A DNA stretch of 64,000 bases, taken from NCBI GenBank assembly GCA_022606495.2, contig JAHDVE020012219.1, forward strand, positions 1 to 64,000. The letters run 5' to 3'. The notes under the pieces are model-generated. The model worked only from the letters and a program-made list of their open reading frames with translations. It was not told the DNA's origin and did no database searches. The stretch is from Halesus radiatus (lineage: Eukaryota; Arthropoda; Insecta; Trichoptera; Limnephilidae). The translations under genes and the position numbers were made by a program. Below, piece by piece: positions 22,378 to 34,098 of this stretch. Each line of letters starts with the position of its first letter. The stretch's first letter is position 1.

Positions 22378-22970
22378 GACAATGAATATAAATATTTTTA
22401 ATAGTTAATAATAGTCATTCCAAACGCCGTGAAAATTTTCTTTAATATTAAAATCTGTCATGAATCTGATATTCATATTATTTTCAGGGGGCCGCTAGAG
22501 GGGCTAGGAATGTTGCCAGTATTTTGAAGGGGGCTGTGCCTATTAATATTTTACAATATTTGATGATAATCATATTGCAAACTAAAGTGATTGCTTGAAA
22601 CTCCTAGAAAGAGAATAAGCTATGTAAATTTTACGGCGTTAGAAATCACCGTTTGTGAGTTTTTAAAAGAATTCCCTAGACAAACTGAATAACCAATGTA
22701 GTAGTAGGTACCTATGAAAAAATGTCCAAATAGCGGTGTACTCCTGGCAGAACGCATAGCACACGACTGAGAAATCGTGAAAAATTATTTTACCGCGATA
22801 TGCCTTACCTATTCTTCATTATTCTATTGTCAAAGATTAAAGTTCTTTTATAACAAATTTAGGAATTTAAAAAAAAATTAAATATTATATACAGATATAT
22901 TAAATATTGTGTTCTTAGCGTACCTAAATCCAACCTTCCTCCTATACTGGATATTTAATACACGGATATA
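22378..22970. other. No gene seen
   Basis: GGGGGCCGCTAGAGGGGC near 22487 may belong to another repeat end; nothing else is recognisable. Confidence 0.45.
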
Positions 22971-23110
22971 GTTTTTTTTTAAATACGAATACATTACAAG
23001 AGTCCCAACTGCAACTGGGTATGTTGTATGGCTTAGAGATAGGGGGAGGGGAAGTAGATGGGAAAAGGAAGGCGGGGAAGTACCTGGCTATTCAGATAAG
23101 TTCCATTTTA
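22971..23110 (-). mobile_element. SINE, 3' part only
   Basis: Minus-strand match to the 3' third of the SINE at 14047: the A-run tail next to GTATTCGTATT, then a CTCTTGTAATG/AGTTGGGACT region and the pyrimidine-rich body (read as GGAGGGGAAG on plus), ending in CTGAATAGCCAGG. The tRNA head is absent. Confidence 0.65.
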
Positions 23111-24480
23111 CACGGAGTGATTCATGAATATAATTCATGCATTGAATTTATGATCGGTCACCACAGAAATAATGACATACAAATGAGCGTCTGCATCTGG
23201 CGACATACAATCTATCAAATAATGCATTCGGAATATTTCAACAATCCACAGCGGGATGCACTCGACATAATAACACGAATAATTGGTTAGAAATAATTAA
23301 CCACTTCTTGTATAGATATTAACAAACTTCTGAACAACAAAAAACATTTTGTGAATAGTTTTAAAGTACCAACATTTCAAAAACAGGAGTTTCATCATAT
23401 GAAGTTCTTATTTTGCTTATATTCCCAATATTATTTTTCTCTCCACGTGGTATTCGATGAAAATCGCTTTAGAGTGAAAACGGACCACAGGATGAATGGA
23501 AGAAGGTGCATCCATCCCTGTCTAATAATTCAAGTCTCTAACATACCTTTACTTATTTGTATGACAGTGGGAACATTGCATATTGGTTTTCAATCAATTA
23601 GTTTTTTATCGATTTAGGTATAAGAAAATTAAAAAAGGGGGTTTAATAGAAGAGTATCTGCCATTTCCCGCTTTATGGCAATACTGATAACGTAAGCCAT
23701 TTGACAGATTCTGCGGTAGAGCAGCAAGCTCTAATACTCTGGGATCACACTGTACAAATATAATTTAAATGAAGATAAACGTTGTTTGAATCGGCTTCCG
23801 ATATATTTAGTTACCACCTCTCAATGATGACCAGGTACGCCCCCAACGTTTCCGAACTCTTTCTCCTCTCCTGTTTCGTTTTCTCCAGATTCACAACATT
23901 CAAAAATGATTCTGCCAAAATTCTACCGGTCACGATGAGTATGAAGCTTCTTATGGTACCACTTTATTGTTTTGCGAAAGAGTAGGGATTAGAATTAGCT
24001 GTGGGTGATTCTAGATTGGTATTCGTTGATATCGAAACAGATGCGAAAAATAGTTTACCCTGGAAGGCTAATCATATTTTTTTATATACGTAAAGAATAA
24101 TCATTTGTCAATTTGACAGTACTCTCAACCCCCATACAATGTTATACTAACGATGGTTTCAAACGTGTTGTTTTGTAAAACAACTTAATTTATTAAAGAA
24201 AAAATATGAGCATTAGGGCTATTAGAAAACATTATTATGTAAACGCAATATATACACTCCGCTTCTCTACACATGCATTGCTTAAAAGAGAAGTGTAGTA
24301 TTGTAAAATTAATTATAATGTATTCAATTTCAAAAATTTTTCGAAAACAAAATTGGCGGTAACGTAAATCTCAAAAAATTTAACAAAAATAAAAGTTTTT
24401 TTTTCTTGTTTTTTTATCTAACTTAAAAAAGTTTTATTCTCTTACAAAACATTAAAGTTATTAAACTGGTATAATTGACA
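23111..24480. other. No gene seen
   Basis: Short frames at 23021-23617 and 23782-23985 are not recognised as proteins; the first overlaps the SINE remnant. Confidence 0.5.
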
Positions 24481-24530
24481 TATGTATATATTTATATATT
24501 TATTTATATATATATATATATACATTGTAT
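24481..24530. repeat. (TA)n-rich low-complexity stretch
   Basis: Alternating TA interrupted by TTTA, including nine consecutive TA units. Confidence 0.85.
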
Positions 24531-24836
24531 TCCCCGCCAACTGGAAAAACGAGTATATCATATATAGAAAATGGCGGCACTAATCGCCTTAGGGCGGTCA
24601 CTCTCTCTAAGCCTTAGTGGGCGACTAAGTTAGCACGGAGATCTAGCGCGATCAGCGCATTCATTAGAGAGATAAGTATATGATAAAAAGCTCACAGCGT
24701 TAGTCGAACCGACTGAGATTAGTCTTCCAGGGTTGAGCTGGTGATATTTTTTCCTAAAGTTAACACTGTTTTATGAAATATATGATGTATTGTAATACCT
24801 TTGTGTATACAACGATCTATTCATGTCTACCGGCAC

Positions 24837-24935
24837 CGTACAGTGCAGACACGTACAGTGCAGACACGTACAGTGCAGACACGTACAGTGCAGACACGTG
24901 TAGTGCAGACACGTCCAGTGCAGACACGTACAGTG
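24837..24935. repeat. 15-bp tandem repeat, about 6.6 copies
   Basis: The unit is CGTACAGTGCAGACA. Four perfect copies are followed by two with 1-2 changes and a partial one. Because 15 is a multiple of 3, all frames across it stay open and give 5-residue repeats (for example YSADT on plus), which produces three overlapping pseudo-ORFs. No start context or splice signals support coding. Confidence 0.9.
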
Positions 24936-26109
24936 TCGAGCACGACACAGAAGGAAGTATTCACACCGTGCGTGAATGTTTTTTCATAGATAATGTAAGC
25001 AACTAATTTGGCGGTGCCTGCCACTTTGCATGTCTGCGCTGCGCGATGCTGGTATATGTAAAAGCATACATTTGCAGTTCCGTGGCTAGCCACCAGCTCC
25101 AGCTGCGGAGTAGGTACCGGTTATGCATATATGATGGTTGCATGATAATAACTCAATCAGCTGCACTCCACTTGACGACCGCCGAATCGCGATCAATTTC
25201 GTTACTCGTAATCCAATTCCCCACACTTGACGATTATTTCACTCGCAATATGAGTAGGTTCGGATTATAAATACATGGTGGATGCTAGTTAAGATGTCCA
25301 AAAATAGTATAAACAGATTTTTCTCTAAATCGGGAGTAAATCATCACAGATCTCATACCAGTACAGCATGTAATCAGAGCTGCATTCTTTAGAATGAAGC
25401 TGTTAAACAAGAACCAAAAATGTTTTATAAGTAGCACACGAATACTTGACCGAGTATATCATAATGGCCTATTTCCAATTGACAAATATATTATTATCTG
25501 TCCACCATACTTAAAATCGTGGTATAAATACTACGCGGCGCGTAAGATCAGAATAGTGAAACGGCTTGTGAATGGTTTAAACGGCATAAACTACACCAAC
25601 GACTGACAGGAGCGTAAACATGTAAAAAGTAAGAATGTTAGTATTTAATTTCAAAGACAAATTTAATACCAATTAATATTTACTATAAAAGTTGTTAACA
25701 TGTAGAAGTTTTCAGGGTTGCTTAGGTTTGATCACATAGATGCAGTACTATAATATCACTGTCAGTGTTTTCTTTGACGTTTTTCCTATTCTAAGACGCC
25801 TTCCTTTTTTCTATTAAAAGTTGACATCCTTTAAATTTTTTTTTTAAATCGTAAAATAAGTTTATCAAAGCTCAAAATTGTCACAGCTTTATTAAAAATT
25901 ACAGACGTAAAAATTCTGCAAACTTCATTTTCGTTCTAACAAGAATCGGATGATCTGTTTTAAAGAAGCGTAATTGTTTAATTTAAGGAGGATTTTCATT
26001 ACCTGACCATCTTTTCACCATGAAAACAATACGTAGATCTATGAGCTAAACCGACATAAATATCCATTTAAGTTTAAAATATGGCAAATAATTTTGAAAC
26101 ATTTGTCCT
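24936..26109. other. No gene seen
   Basis: Moderate GC at 24990-25220; no recognisable exon, repeat or RNA gene. Confidence 0.5.
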
Positions 26110-26345
26110 ACAACTATTTTCCTCTCTCTGTACGGCCCCTCCGAAATTCTTCAGTCCCTCTCCGTACGTGCACCGCTGCAGGGCGCATCATGGTTTTGCA
26201 GTGTTTTCCAGCCACTGACACGTTCGTTATTCGAATATAATTTGCATATTTGCCACCACCGCCCACCGCGCCGGCCCGCTCTCCGCTCTCCGCACGCCGC
26301 ACGCCGCACGCCCCACCCTGCACGCCGGCACCGCGTTGATTTCAT
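26110..26345. promoter_or_regulatory. CpG-rich patch with octamer-like motif
   Basis: GC-rich stretch with many CG dinucleotides, peaking at 26258-26338, including three CGCACGC units. ATTTGCATATTTGC at 26241 contains the ATTTGCAT octamer used by POU-domain factors in animals. It is surrounded by AT-rich DNA. A promoter or enhancer is possible; short frames on the minus strand are not supported as genes. Confidence 0.3.
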
Positions 26346-28635
26346 TTGCAACTAAACATGGCGAAAAATTGGAATGACGCCGAAATGGATTGTCCAGATT
26401 AATTGCAACGTAATCGCACTACGCAGAGCGGAAAACGACCGGGTTGAGTTTGCCGCGAATAATGTTAAATAGATGGAAACGAAAAAATATTGCAGGTTTT
26501 CAGTATAAATGTGATTACATGTGGGGGCATCAGTTCTAAAGTGGTCCAAAAGTCCATAAATATTATTTTGTTACTATTGGTGAAATCTATTTTCAAACCA
26601 CCAAAATTATCTTATAAAGATTTTCACGTTTCCGCATCTATTTGCACTTAGATAGTGTTATGTGTGTCGTGATCTGAGTATTTGGTAAACAAGAAAAAAT
26701 CTTTAGTTCCCATTCCTCTTAAAATCAACTCTGACAAACTTCACTTTAGGACTGCGCGGCTCATATATCTGTCGACCGTATGTATTCAGCATGATTCTGA
26801 CCGGTCCCATGACAAAACAGAAACGTGATAAAAACGGGGCAACATTGAAGAAACGTGTAGAAAAATAACGAAAAAACAACCAACCTAACCTATTATTTGA
26901 TCATGTTCTGTTTCGTCACTCTCTTTTATCCGGTTAGCATTTCTGATCAAGGAAGTCAGAAAGTGAATGAGAGACAGTGTGCGCAAGATTGGCTATCTCG
27001 GTCGAATAGTCAAAAGGTGTTATGTGCTTGGCGATATTGGTTTTCTACCAATTTGACATAAAAGGCACTTCTATGTATTGTGCATTTTCTCTTCAATGTT
27101 TCTGGCTACGTTTTCTCTTAACTTATATATGGGCAAATCATTTTAAAGATCGCACGTTTGAATGTATTTGGGCACGCCGATAGTGGTTCAAATTAGTTCG
27201 ACATAGTTTGAAACACTAGCCAGCAGTCGTCTCTTACCCTGTAATTATAATCCCACAATACAGTACACCAATACACAAACAAAAATCTCTTAAACATAAT
27301 TCTTCTGTACGGCATGGAGATATGGACAACAAACTAAGCAATAACACGGAATATTTAATAACGGTTATCAACCAAAAATACAGACTGTGTACTCTGCTAA
27401 TGCAAGAAATACTATGAATGATTTATCTGTAATATATAAGGTTTGAAAAGAGTAAATTCATCAGACTATAATCTTTCAAATTGTATATAATAAAATTCAC
27501 ACTGGAATTTTATGTAGAACATTCAAAATTGTATTAACTGGTTTTCCAACTGCACCTATTTACGGATTTTTTGTTATGTAATTCATAGAAATTAAAGGAT
27601 TACAGTTTGAGGATTTCTGTCGTTTGAACCCTTATACATTTTCCTAATTATCCGTGCAGAATTTAAATGTACATCACTGATATTATTGGTTGAGTTAGCA
27701 AACTAAGAAGTGATTCATAGTGCCATTTTTGAGTGCTGGCCTTAAAGGTGTAAAAACGATGACGTTAATCATGTGATTAAATTCGACGGATTAATTTATT
27801 AGACTTTGCGGGTTCTTTGTAATTTTCACAGCAAACGCTTCACCTACCACTGGCAATGGGTTAACCACGCCATAGGGCAAGTCCAGCCACCCCCCCTCCC
27901 CCCTCCATACTTTCAATATATCCCATCTACCCGCGTGTCCTCTTGGCCTCGTTCCCCCCTTTGATAGGGGAGCCGCGGGGAAATCGGTAGCTACATAGAA
28001 AGTCTTTTACCGTAGTTTTTAAGCTTTGCATATTAATATAGTGGCCTTATAATGCCTACTGTCCCTTATGAAGGCGGCAATATTGTCAATTTAACCGTTG
28101 TTTAATACGTTCAACTTTATATCTGCTGGGATCCTGTTACATGGTCCGTGGGAAAAACATGCTTGCGTTAATACTGCCTGTAGTTATTTTGACCAGTGTG
28201 AAAATAATCTCGGTTGTTCATATTAATTATTTAATTAAAAGCTTATAATGTTTCATTGGGCGGAAGCTTTGGATAATTATTTACGTTCCGCGATTTACGT
28301 GATTATTTTTTAATGACATAAGAAAAAAATCGTTTGTCACATACTCAGTGAGAGTACGGCACCCCTATATTGCTATTTTGTGAGAATTCGGGGAAAATGT
28401 TAGAAGGGAGAAAAATAATATGTTTTACATCGTATGAAGAGTTAGTTTAAGCTATGATTTCATTTAGGTTAGGTTACACTAAACCTAGCTAAAGCAAATT
28501 TAATTAATTTCTGAATGGAAGACTCGAAGCCTAATTCGATATCGAGAACACTATCCACTACGACGAGGTACAGTGCTCATTGTTAATATGAAACCACCTT
28601 CAAAAGAGTTTTATAGCCCAGCACTCAAAACGGTC
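26346..28635. other. No gene seen
   Basis: AT-rich spacer with a C-rich run at 27884-27903 and a TTTAGGTTAGGTTA stretch near 28464. A weak LINE-like block (NIILLYGMEIWTT) near 27297 is too short to call. Confidence 0.45.
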
Positions 28636-29383
28636 TTAAGAGGAACGGCTGCGCTGCCTGTTTCATAAATAAATTAATTTTGGATTTGAGGTCAAAATAC
28701 CCATAAAATGTATATATATTTTTTTTTAATTAATGGGTTAGTAAATATCTAGTACGTATGAGAAGTATTTTATTTATTTTTGTTTTAAACTATGAAGTAC
28801 AGGCCAAAAAAACAATTCATAAATTTTGAGTCAACTTAGTAATAATAATAATAACATTACAACTTAGTAATAATTACTTAATTGTATTTTTTTAAAGTTA
28901 TATGTGCTATGTACATATGATTACTTAAATATAAATACAAAAAACAAAACATTTAAGAAAAACAACCTTTTTTCAAGTCCATATTTTAAGTTATATACGG
29001 AAAATTTGTTTTCCAATGTAAATTGGTTGTATTTAATTTAATTTAAAGTCTACCATAATGATTATTTATATATATTTTATTTTACATTTCATTATATTTT
29101 CAAGGTAGACGAGATAAAACATTCTTTTTTAGATCTCCATCAGCCCCCAAATAATTGTTAAAGGTGCCTAAATTCCTTTAATGGCCTATATTTCATAATG
29201 TAAAACAAAAATAAATAAATTACTTCTATTCCGTAGTAGATATTTACTAACCCATTAAATTTACTAACTATTTACTAACCCACTTTTTGATTTAAAAAAA
29301 GATTATTAGGTTTCGTTGAGTTTTTGGAATAAAATCCAAAATTAAGTTTTGTATGAAACAGGTCACGCAGCCGTTCCTCTTAA
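28636..29383. mobile_element. TTAA-flanked foldback element, copy 2
   Basis: The fullest copy (748 bp). TTAA-GAGGAACGGCTGCGC opens and GCAGCCGTTCCTC-TTAA closes. Arms extend about 170 bp inward: GGGTTAGTAAATATCTAGTA and GAAGTATTTTATTTATTTTT on the left mirror TAGATATTTACTAACCC and AAATAAATAAATTACTTCT on the right, with a short local duplication of TTTACTAACCCA in the right arm. No open frame of note. Confidence 0.88.
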
Positions 29384-31334
29384 ACATCACTTTACAGTAT
29401 CCCAACTCAAGCAATACTACAAATGATTTATGGGTAAATTATTTACGATAGTTAGGAAGTTGGATAAGGTTTCATAAGATGAAAATTCTCAAACCGTATG
29501 AATTACATACCAAAATATCTGAAAATAGGTGTAGTTTCAAAACTGGAGAAAGTTAATTTTGAACTTTTTACCTAAAATCCCATTACCTGCATATTTAATT
29601 AGAATTTAAAAGATTACAAAATGAAGATTTTTGCCTTTTGGAACCTAATACATTTTCATAACTACCCGAATTGAATTACAGTAAAATTATTCGTTGTATT
29701 TCTTGCGTTAGCAGACCACAAAGTGTGTATTTTTGGGTGCTGACCGTTAAACTCTCGAGATGCTCGCTAAGTACCTAATGTTTTTTTTATAACTCATGGG
29801 ATTGTTATGTAACAATTTTTTTTTAATAAAAATGTTAACACGTTACGAATACGTTTTACTATTTTGCTTGCCTTAATAAAATTAAGATGTTCGATCAACA
29901 GAACGTGATACACGTGCTAGAATCCATAACCGCATTAATTGCATACTAATCCGCATCGTAAACTGCGCAATTTCATTACACGAGCTCCAGTTTAGCATAA
30001 ATCGAACAAACTCTCACTAAACATCTTTAGCGTGCATACACGAGTCGCCGTCTATATCTGGAGTATCTGTATTCACAGTCTCCGATGTTTCCAGCATCCA
30101 GCATCCTGTGCTGTGTATCCCTGGCGGAGGGATAAGAAGATAGCAGGATAGCAGGACTTGTGAGGGAGTAAGCGCAGATCTTTAGGGGGTCAGGAAGCCC
30201 CAGAACCTTCGCAAACTGAAAGTTTTAATCCTTTATTCGCGCGCCTTGGACGCTCAGGAAATGAAGTTTTAAGCCACAAGCCTAACCTCAGGGTTCGAAC
30301 CATGAGCGCTGAGCGCGGTTTTTTAATGGTGGTTATTATAGTAATTACCATTTATATTAGTAATTATCGTTTATACACTATCACATTAGCGATGTTAAAA
30401 TGAACTTTTAGATGAGAAAGCACCTCTCTTAAGATGCACTTACGAGATATAGCTGAATTATTTTATTGTAAACCAACGAACCGATTCCAGTTGTTTTTAC
30501 ACTGATACATGCGAAAAAATAATTGATTATACATAAAATAAATAGACAGAACGATTTATTTACATTCAATAATATTTTACATTATGTACAGATCATTGAT
30601 TACTTCAGAAATAATGTTACAGATGAGTTTTTAGCGGTAAAGATGTTCCCTATTTGCCACGTTATAACAAGTAATCCCCTCCATTACCATAGAGTAAATT
30701 TTACAAGAATTTTTTTAAACAATAAAGGAGTTGATTAAATTTAAGCCATATATGTTTTATGTAATAATTTTAGATAATTAAAAGAAAATATTTAACTAAT
30801 ATGGAAAAAATTTAATAAAAAAAAATCTTCATAATGTCAAAACAGAAGAGAAACAATAAAAAAACTAAAATTGTAACAACGATAAAACCATCATTAAAGG
30901 GTATTTTTTAATCTTATTTCTTAATAACTTATCGCATATTAAAGTACTTAGGAAAGTATTGGATATTTGTCTGAATACAATGAGTGGAGGATGCTTGGAG
31001 TAGACCCATTATCGCTCTTCTGGTACTTCGTTCGTGTGACACCGATTTGCTTAGTGATTGATTGAGTCGGTCTCTACAGTATTTCAATATACAATATTTG
31101 AATAATTATCGGACCAAGAGGACCTGGCATTCTTTAAATAATTTTTCGATGATATATCTGTAAGATGTGCCGATTTTATTTTATTTTTAAATATCTACCT
31201 AACTACATTATTAAAATAAAACTTTTATCAGTGTTCACGTAAACATCACGTGGTTTGAACATTATACCAAAAATCCCAAATGCCATAGATTTTACGACTC
31301 TACCGGATCATGTGTTGATGTATTTAGTCTTTAA
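29384..31334. other. No gene seen
   Basis: AT-rich, with a moderate-GC part at 30000-30320 holding small direct repeats (CCAGCAT twice, GATAGCAG twice). Confidence 0.5.
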
Positions 31335-31715
31335 AATGTAATTCAATTTTTAATTATTAATTTTATTTATTGAGATTTAAAAACTTCATTGTAATATTTA
31401 ATCATTGAAGAAAATAATATTAACATAATCTAAATGAAACATGAAACCGGAAAAAAACAAAAGAAAATAAAAAGATTTCAGTTGCATCTGGGACTCGAAC
31501 CCAGGACCTCTGCCTATCCGGGGTAACCGCTTTACCAACTTAGCTAATGAGACCAGTTCAATTTATATCATCATCATCTTCATTTTTCCCGGATAGGCAG
31601 AGGTCTTGGGTTCTAGTCTCAGATGCGACTGAAATCATTTATTTTCTGTTGTTTTTTTTCCGGTTTCATGTTTCATTTAGGTTATATTAATATTTTATTC
31701 TTCAGTGTTTAAAAT
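31335..31715. mobile_element. tRNA-bearing foldback element, both arms present
   Basis: Arms 31397-31523 and about 31595-31712 are inverted copies: AATAATATTAACATAATC, GAAACATGAAACCGG and GATTTCAGTTGCATCTGGGA on the left mirror the right. The left arm holds a 72-nt tRNA-like sequence on minus (31482-31553); the right arm repeats only its 3' half. A further 62 bp (31335-31396) also flanks the copy at 58478 in inverted orientation, so the element is longer than the palindrome. No protein is encoded. Confidence 0.8.
31482..31553 (-). tRNA. tRNA-like sequence inside a foldback element (pseudo-tRNA)
   Basis: It folds as a cloverleaf. The acceptor pair GTCTCAT/ATGCAAC has two mismatches here, one in the 58-kb copy. 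A-box TAGCTAAGTTG is fully consensus. The T-stem CTGGG/CCCAG is perfect around loop TTCGAGT, and B-box GGTTCGAGTCC is fully consensus. The anticodon stem has one mismatch and the loop CCCCGGA lacks U33, so it is unlikely to decode. It is best read as a tRNA-derived pol III promoter carried by a mobile element. Confidence 0.6.
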
Positions 31716-33055
31716 AAATTTATAAAGAATAGTGAAAGAGATAAATTCTTGTATTTACACCTCCCTTACGTTTCTGTTAATGCATCTATTATCTCTGTTA
31801 TCTGGAATAAATACCTTCTTAATAATTATTTTGTGAACATAAGTAATAAACTTCCTTTTTCACATTACGGTCAATTAGTTGAAATATAAAAGTTCAAAAT
31901 TAATTCAATTGCTCAGAACACAACATGTTTTAAATTTATTGATCGTATCATGAATCATCAGATTTTTTTAGTAAACTATTATAGCACATTGAAGAAGACA
32001 CTGCTGCTCCCGAAATTGGCTGCTGTTAAAAATAATAAAGTGGTGTAGGTATACAAAAAGCAATCCTTCATATTTAATCAGAATAATTTGGAAAATAACA
32101 TATAGAGTAAATTGCCATATATTATTAAGCTTTCAATATTTTTGTTTTGTTCTCAAGTCCGATTGAAAAACTGGCAACAACAAGCGAAAGTTTCTCGCGG
32201 CAGATTCCATTGGCTGGCCGTATTCCGCTGATAATCAATAGCCTCCGAAGATCCAGATCCACAGCAGACATGCTACCTGCTCAGATCCAAGTTCCATAGC
32301 GGCACATCCACTTCATAACCGGCCGCCCAACTACCCACTACCCGCCTTTGGTTTTATTTCGACCAAATAAACTTTTCATCCCTTTAACGGTGCGCGCGTA
32401 AGACGCTTTATACAGAACCCTCGACGCATAATAAGTGGATTGTCGAATCATTGTTGCATTTCTTACGTTGTGTTTTATAAGTATAATACATTTTAAGTTA
32501 ATACGTAGAACGCAGTACGTAAGATACGTCGGTCGAAAAAACAATGACGACTTCGTTATCTTATCTTTTAAATGTTATGATATATTGGTATTTTAAAAAA
32601 ATATATTTTTATTTTACCCTTTGGAACTCTTTTTTTTTGTCCACCGCAAAATTTATTTTTCTGACAAAATGAAAGTTATATGACTAAGTGGTTCAGATAT
32701 CAATCAAGCCAGTGTGTGATTTGTGAAATAAAAATTGAATAATTTTCATATTTCGGAAATTTGTGAGGCTATTTCTAGGTATTTTTTACATATTGATAGA
32801 AAAATTAATTATAACTATTTGATTATTTTTAATATTATTCTTCGATGAATTACGTTTGAACTTTTTTAATAACTTTTTAATATTGTTTGCATTTTACCTA
32901 CTAGGCATTGTTTTTTTCTTATGTATGTTAATAATCCTCCCATAACCACGATCTACCGGAGCCCAACTTATGGACAGTAGAATAATAAAAATAGAAATAA
33001 AAACATTAATACAATAAAAAACACATAAATTTGTTGTAGACCACTTTTATTTTAT
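31716..33055. other. No gene seen
   Basis: AT-rich with a moderate-GC part at 32200-32350; no feature recognised. Confidence 0.5.
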
Positions 33056-33112
33056 TAAAACTCTACCGGTTTCGGAAGCACCCTTCCTTCATCAGGAGAA
33101 TATTAAAACTAA
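33056..33112 (-). ncRNA. Hammerhead ribozyme of a Penelope-like element
   Basis: On minus: CTC-CTGATGA (core 33095-33089), A, GGAAG-GGTG-CTTCC (perfect 5-bp stem II), GAAA (33073-33070), CCGG, T, A, then GAG. The core is fully conserved. CTC/GAG pairs as the inner stem I, and TATT/AATA can extend it past an internal loop. CCGG is self-complementary, so stem III is minimal and a dimer would complete it; the triplet is GUA. It sits about 50 bp downstream of the GIY-YIG frame on the same strand. Hammerheads in the terminal repeats of Penelope-like elements are established knowledge. Confidence 0.8.
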
Positions 33113-33147
33113 CTTATGATATAGAATATTGAAAAGACATATACATT

Positions 33148-33512
33148 TTAGGTGTTGGAGTGGGGGGTAAACAAATGGGTAGGGGTAATTGTAGGATTTC
33201 CGGTAAGAACAGAGCGATTTATTGGAAAAATATTAAGAATGGGACTAAAAGATAAGTTAATTTGGTTATTTAAAATACTAGCATTATTATTCAGGGATTT
33301 TCTAATTTCGAGTGCTTCTAAGTTATCCAATTTTTTGCTTTTATTGTTACGGTGAAGAATTGTAACTCCTGTGTCCTTGTTAAAAGTGTTAAAATTTATA
33401 TTTCTAGTTGTTTTACCTATGTAGAACGATGGACAATCATTACAACATAGTTGGTAAATACCTGAGTAGCTTAATTTATGTTCTCTATCTTTAGTATTTT
33501 TTAGTAAATTAC
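33148..33512 (-). pseudogene. Penelope-like element, GIY-YIG endonuclease C-terminus
   Basis: The minus frame reads DREHKLSYSGIYQLCCNDC, PSFYIGKTTRNINF, then HRNNKSKKLDNLEALEIRKS and an asparagine/proline-rich end to a TAA at 33148. The GIY (as GIYQL), the cysteine pair before PSFYIG, and 'LEALEI-KS' are hallmarks of the GIY-YIG domain at the C-terminus of Penelope-like reverse transcriptases. The central block with the usual EHL...FA-HL segment is missing. The related missing block occurs inverted at 33536-33620. The reverse transcriptase part is absent. Confidence 0.85.
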
Positions 33513-33625
33513 CTAAATAGTAAATTACTAAAAAATAGAGTCACAGAACATTTAAGATGCTTAAATAATAATAACTTCTCAGAATTTGCCAATCATCTAA
33601 TTTCCAAAGATCACACTCATTAGAA
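33490..33625 (+). pseudogene. Inverted Penelope GIY-YIG fragment
   Basis: Plus strand after a small palindrome (TAGTAAATTACCTAAATAGT with its inverse, 33505-33535): RVTEHLRCLNNNNFSEFANH then LISKDHTH and a TAG. This is the GIY-YIG middle segment that the minus-strand copy lacks; compare RVKDHLKCLSNNNYSEFANR at 47476. It is a head-to-head junction of two copies or an internal inversion. Confidence 0.75.
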
Positions 33626-33712
33626 TAAAAAAATATATATTTAAAGAAAATGTATAGATACATCATTTAAGAAATGTGTAGAGAAAGGAAAACTTTATTT
33701 TAGAATAACGAA
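33626..33712 (+). repeat. Direct repeat, first copy (partner at 34012)
   Basis: It shares TAGATACATCATT, GTGTAGAGAAAGGAAAACTT and TATTTTAGAATAACGAAA with 34012-34098. Orientation is the same; divergence is low to moderate. Confidence 0.8.
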
Positions 33713-33727
33713 AATACATATTAGAAA

Positions 33728-33935
33728 AACGATGGGTATCTTCTACACGTTGCTTCTAATAACCATCAATATCCTATAAATATAATAATTACAAAGATAA
33801 TATTTTAGGTATTCCTCCATAATGTATTTACGGATGGATTTAAAAAATAATATTAATAATAATCAGAATTTATCGGGTACATCGGTGGTATTTTGTGAAC
33901 ATCGGAAACATATCGATGAATTGTATTAGATATAA
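33728..33935 (+). repeat. Direct repeat, about 200 bp (partner at 39280)
   Basis: It shares GATGGGTATCTTCTACACGT, AATAATATTAATAATAATCA and TGTATTTTGTGAACATCG-like blocks with 39280-39465. It lies right beside the Penelope pieces, so it may be part of an element around them. No coding content. Confidence 0.75.
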
Positions 33936-34011
33936 TATTTTTTTAATACACCCTTTCCCGCACATAGCAAGCTTTGCGAATCATTTCACTACACTCTGGA
34001 AATTCTTTACA

Positions 34012-34098
34012 CTAAAAAAATAATACATATTTTTAAAGTAAATATATAGATACATCATTAAAAAAAAGTGTAGAGAAAGGAAAACTTTATTTTAGAAT
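34012..34098 (+). repeat. Direct repeat, second copy (partner at 33626)
   Basis: See the copy at 33626; the core GTGTAGAGAAAGGAAAACTT is identical. Confidence 0.8.

Noticed and set aside
24837..24935. CRISPR-like direct repeats
   Set aside because: The 15-bp units are contiguous with no spacers, in a eukaryotic context; a simple minisatellite.
27280..27420. LINE block NIILLYGMEIWTT
   Set aside because: One short block with stops around it and no second block in the right place.
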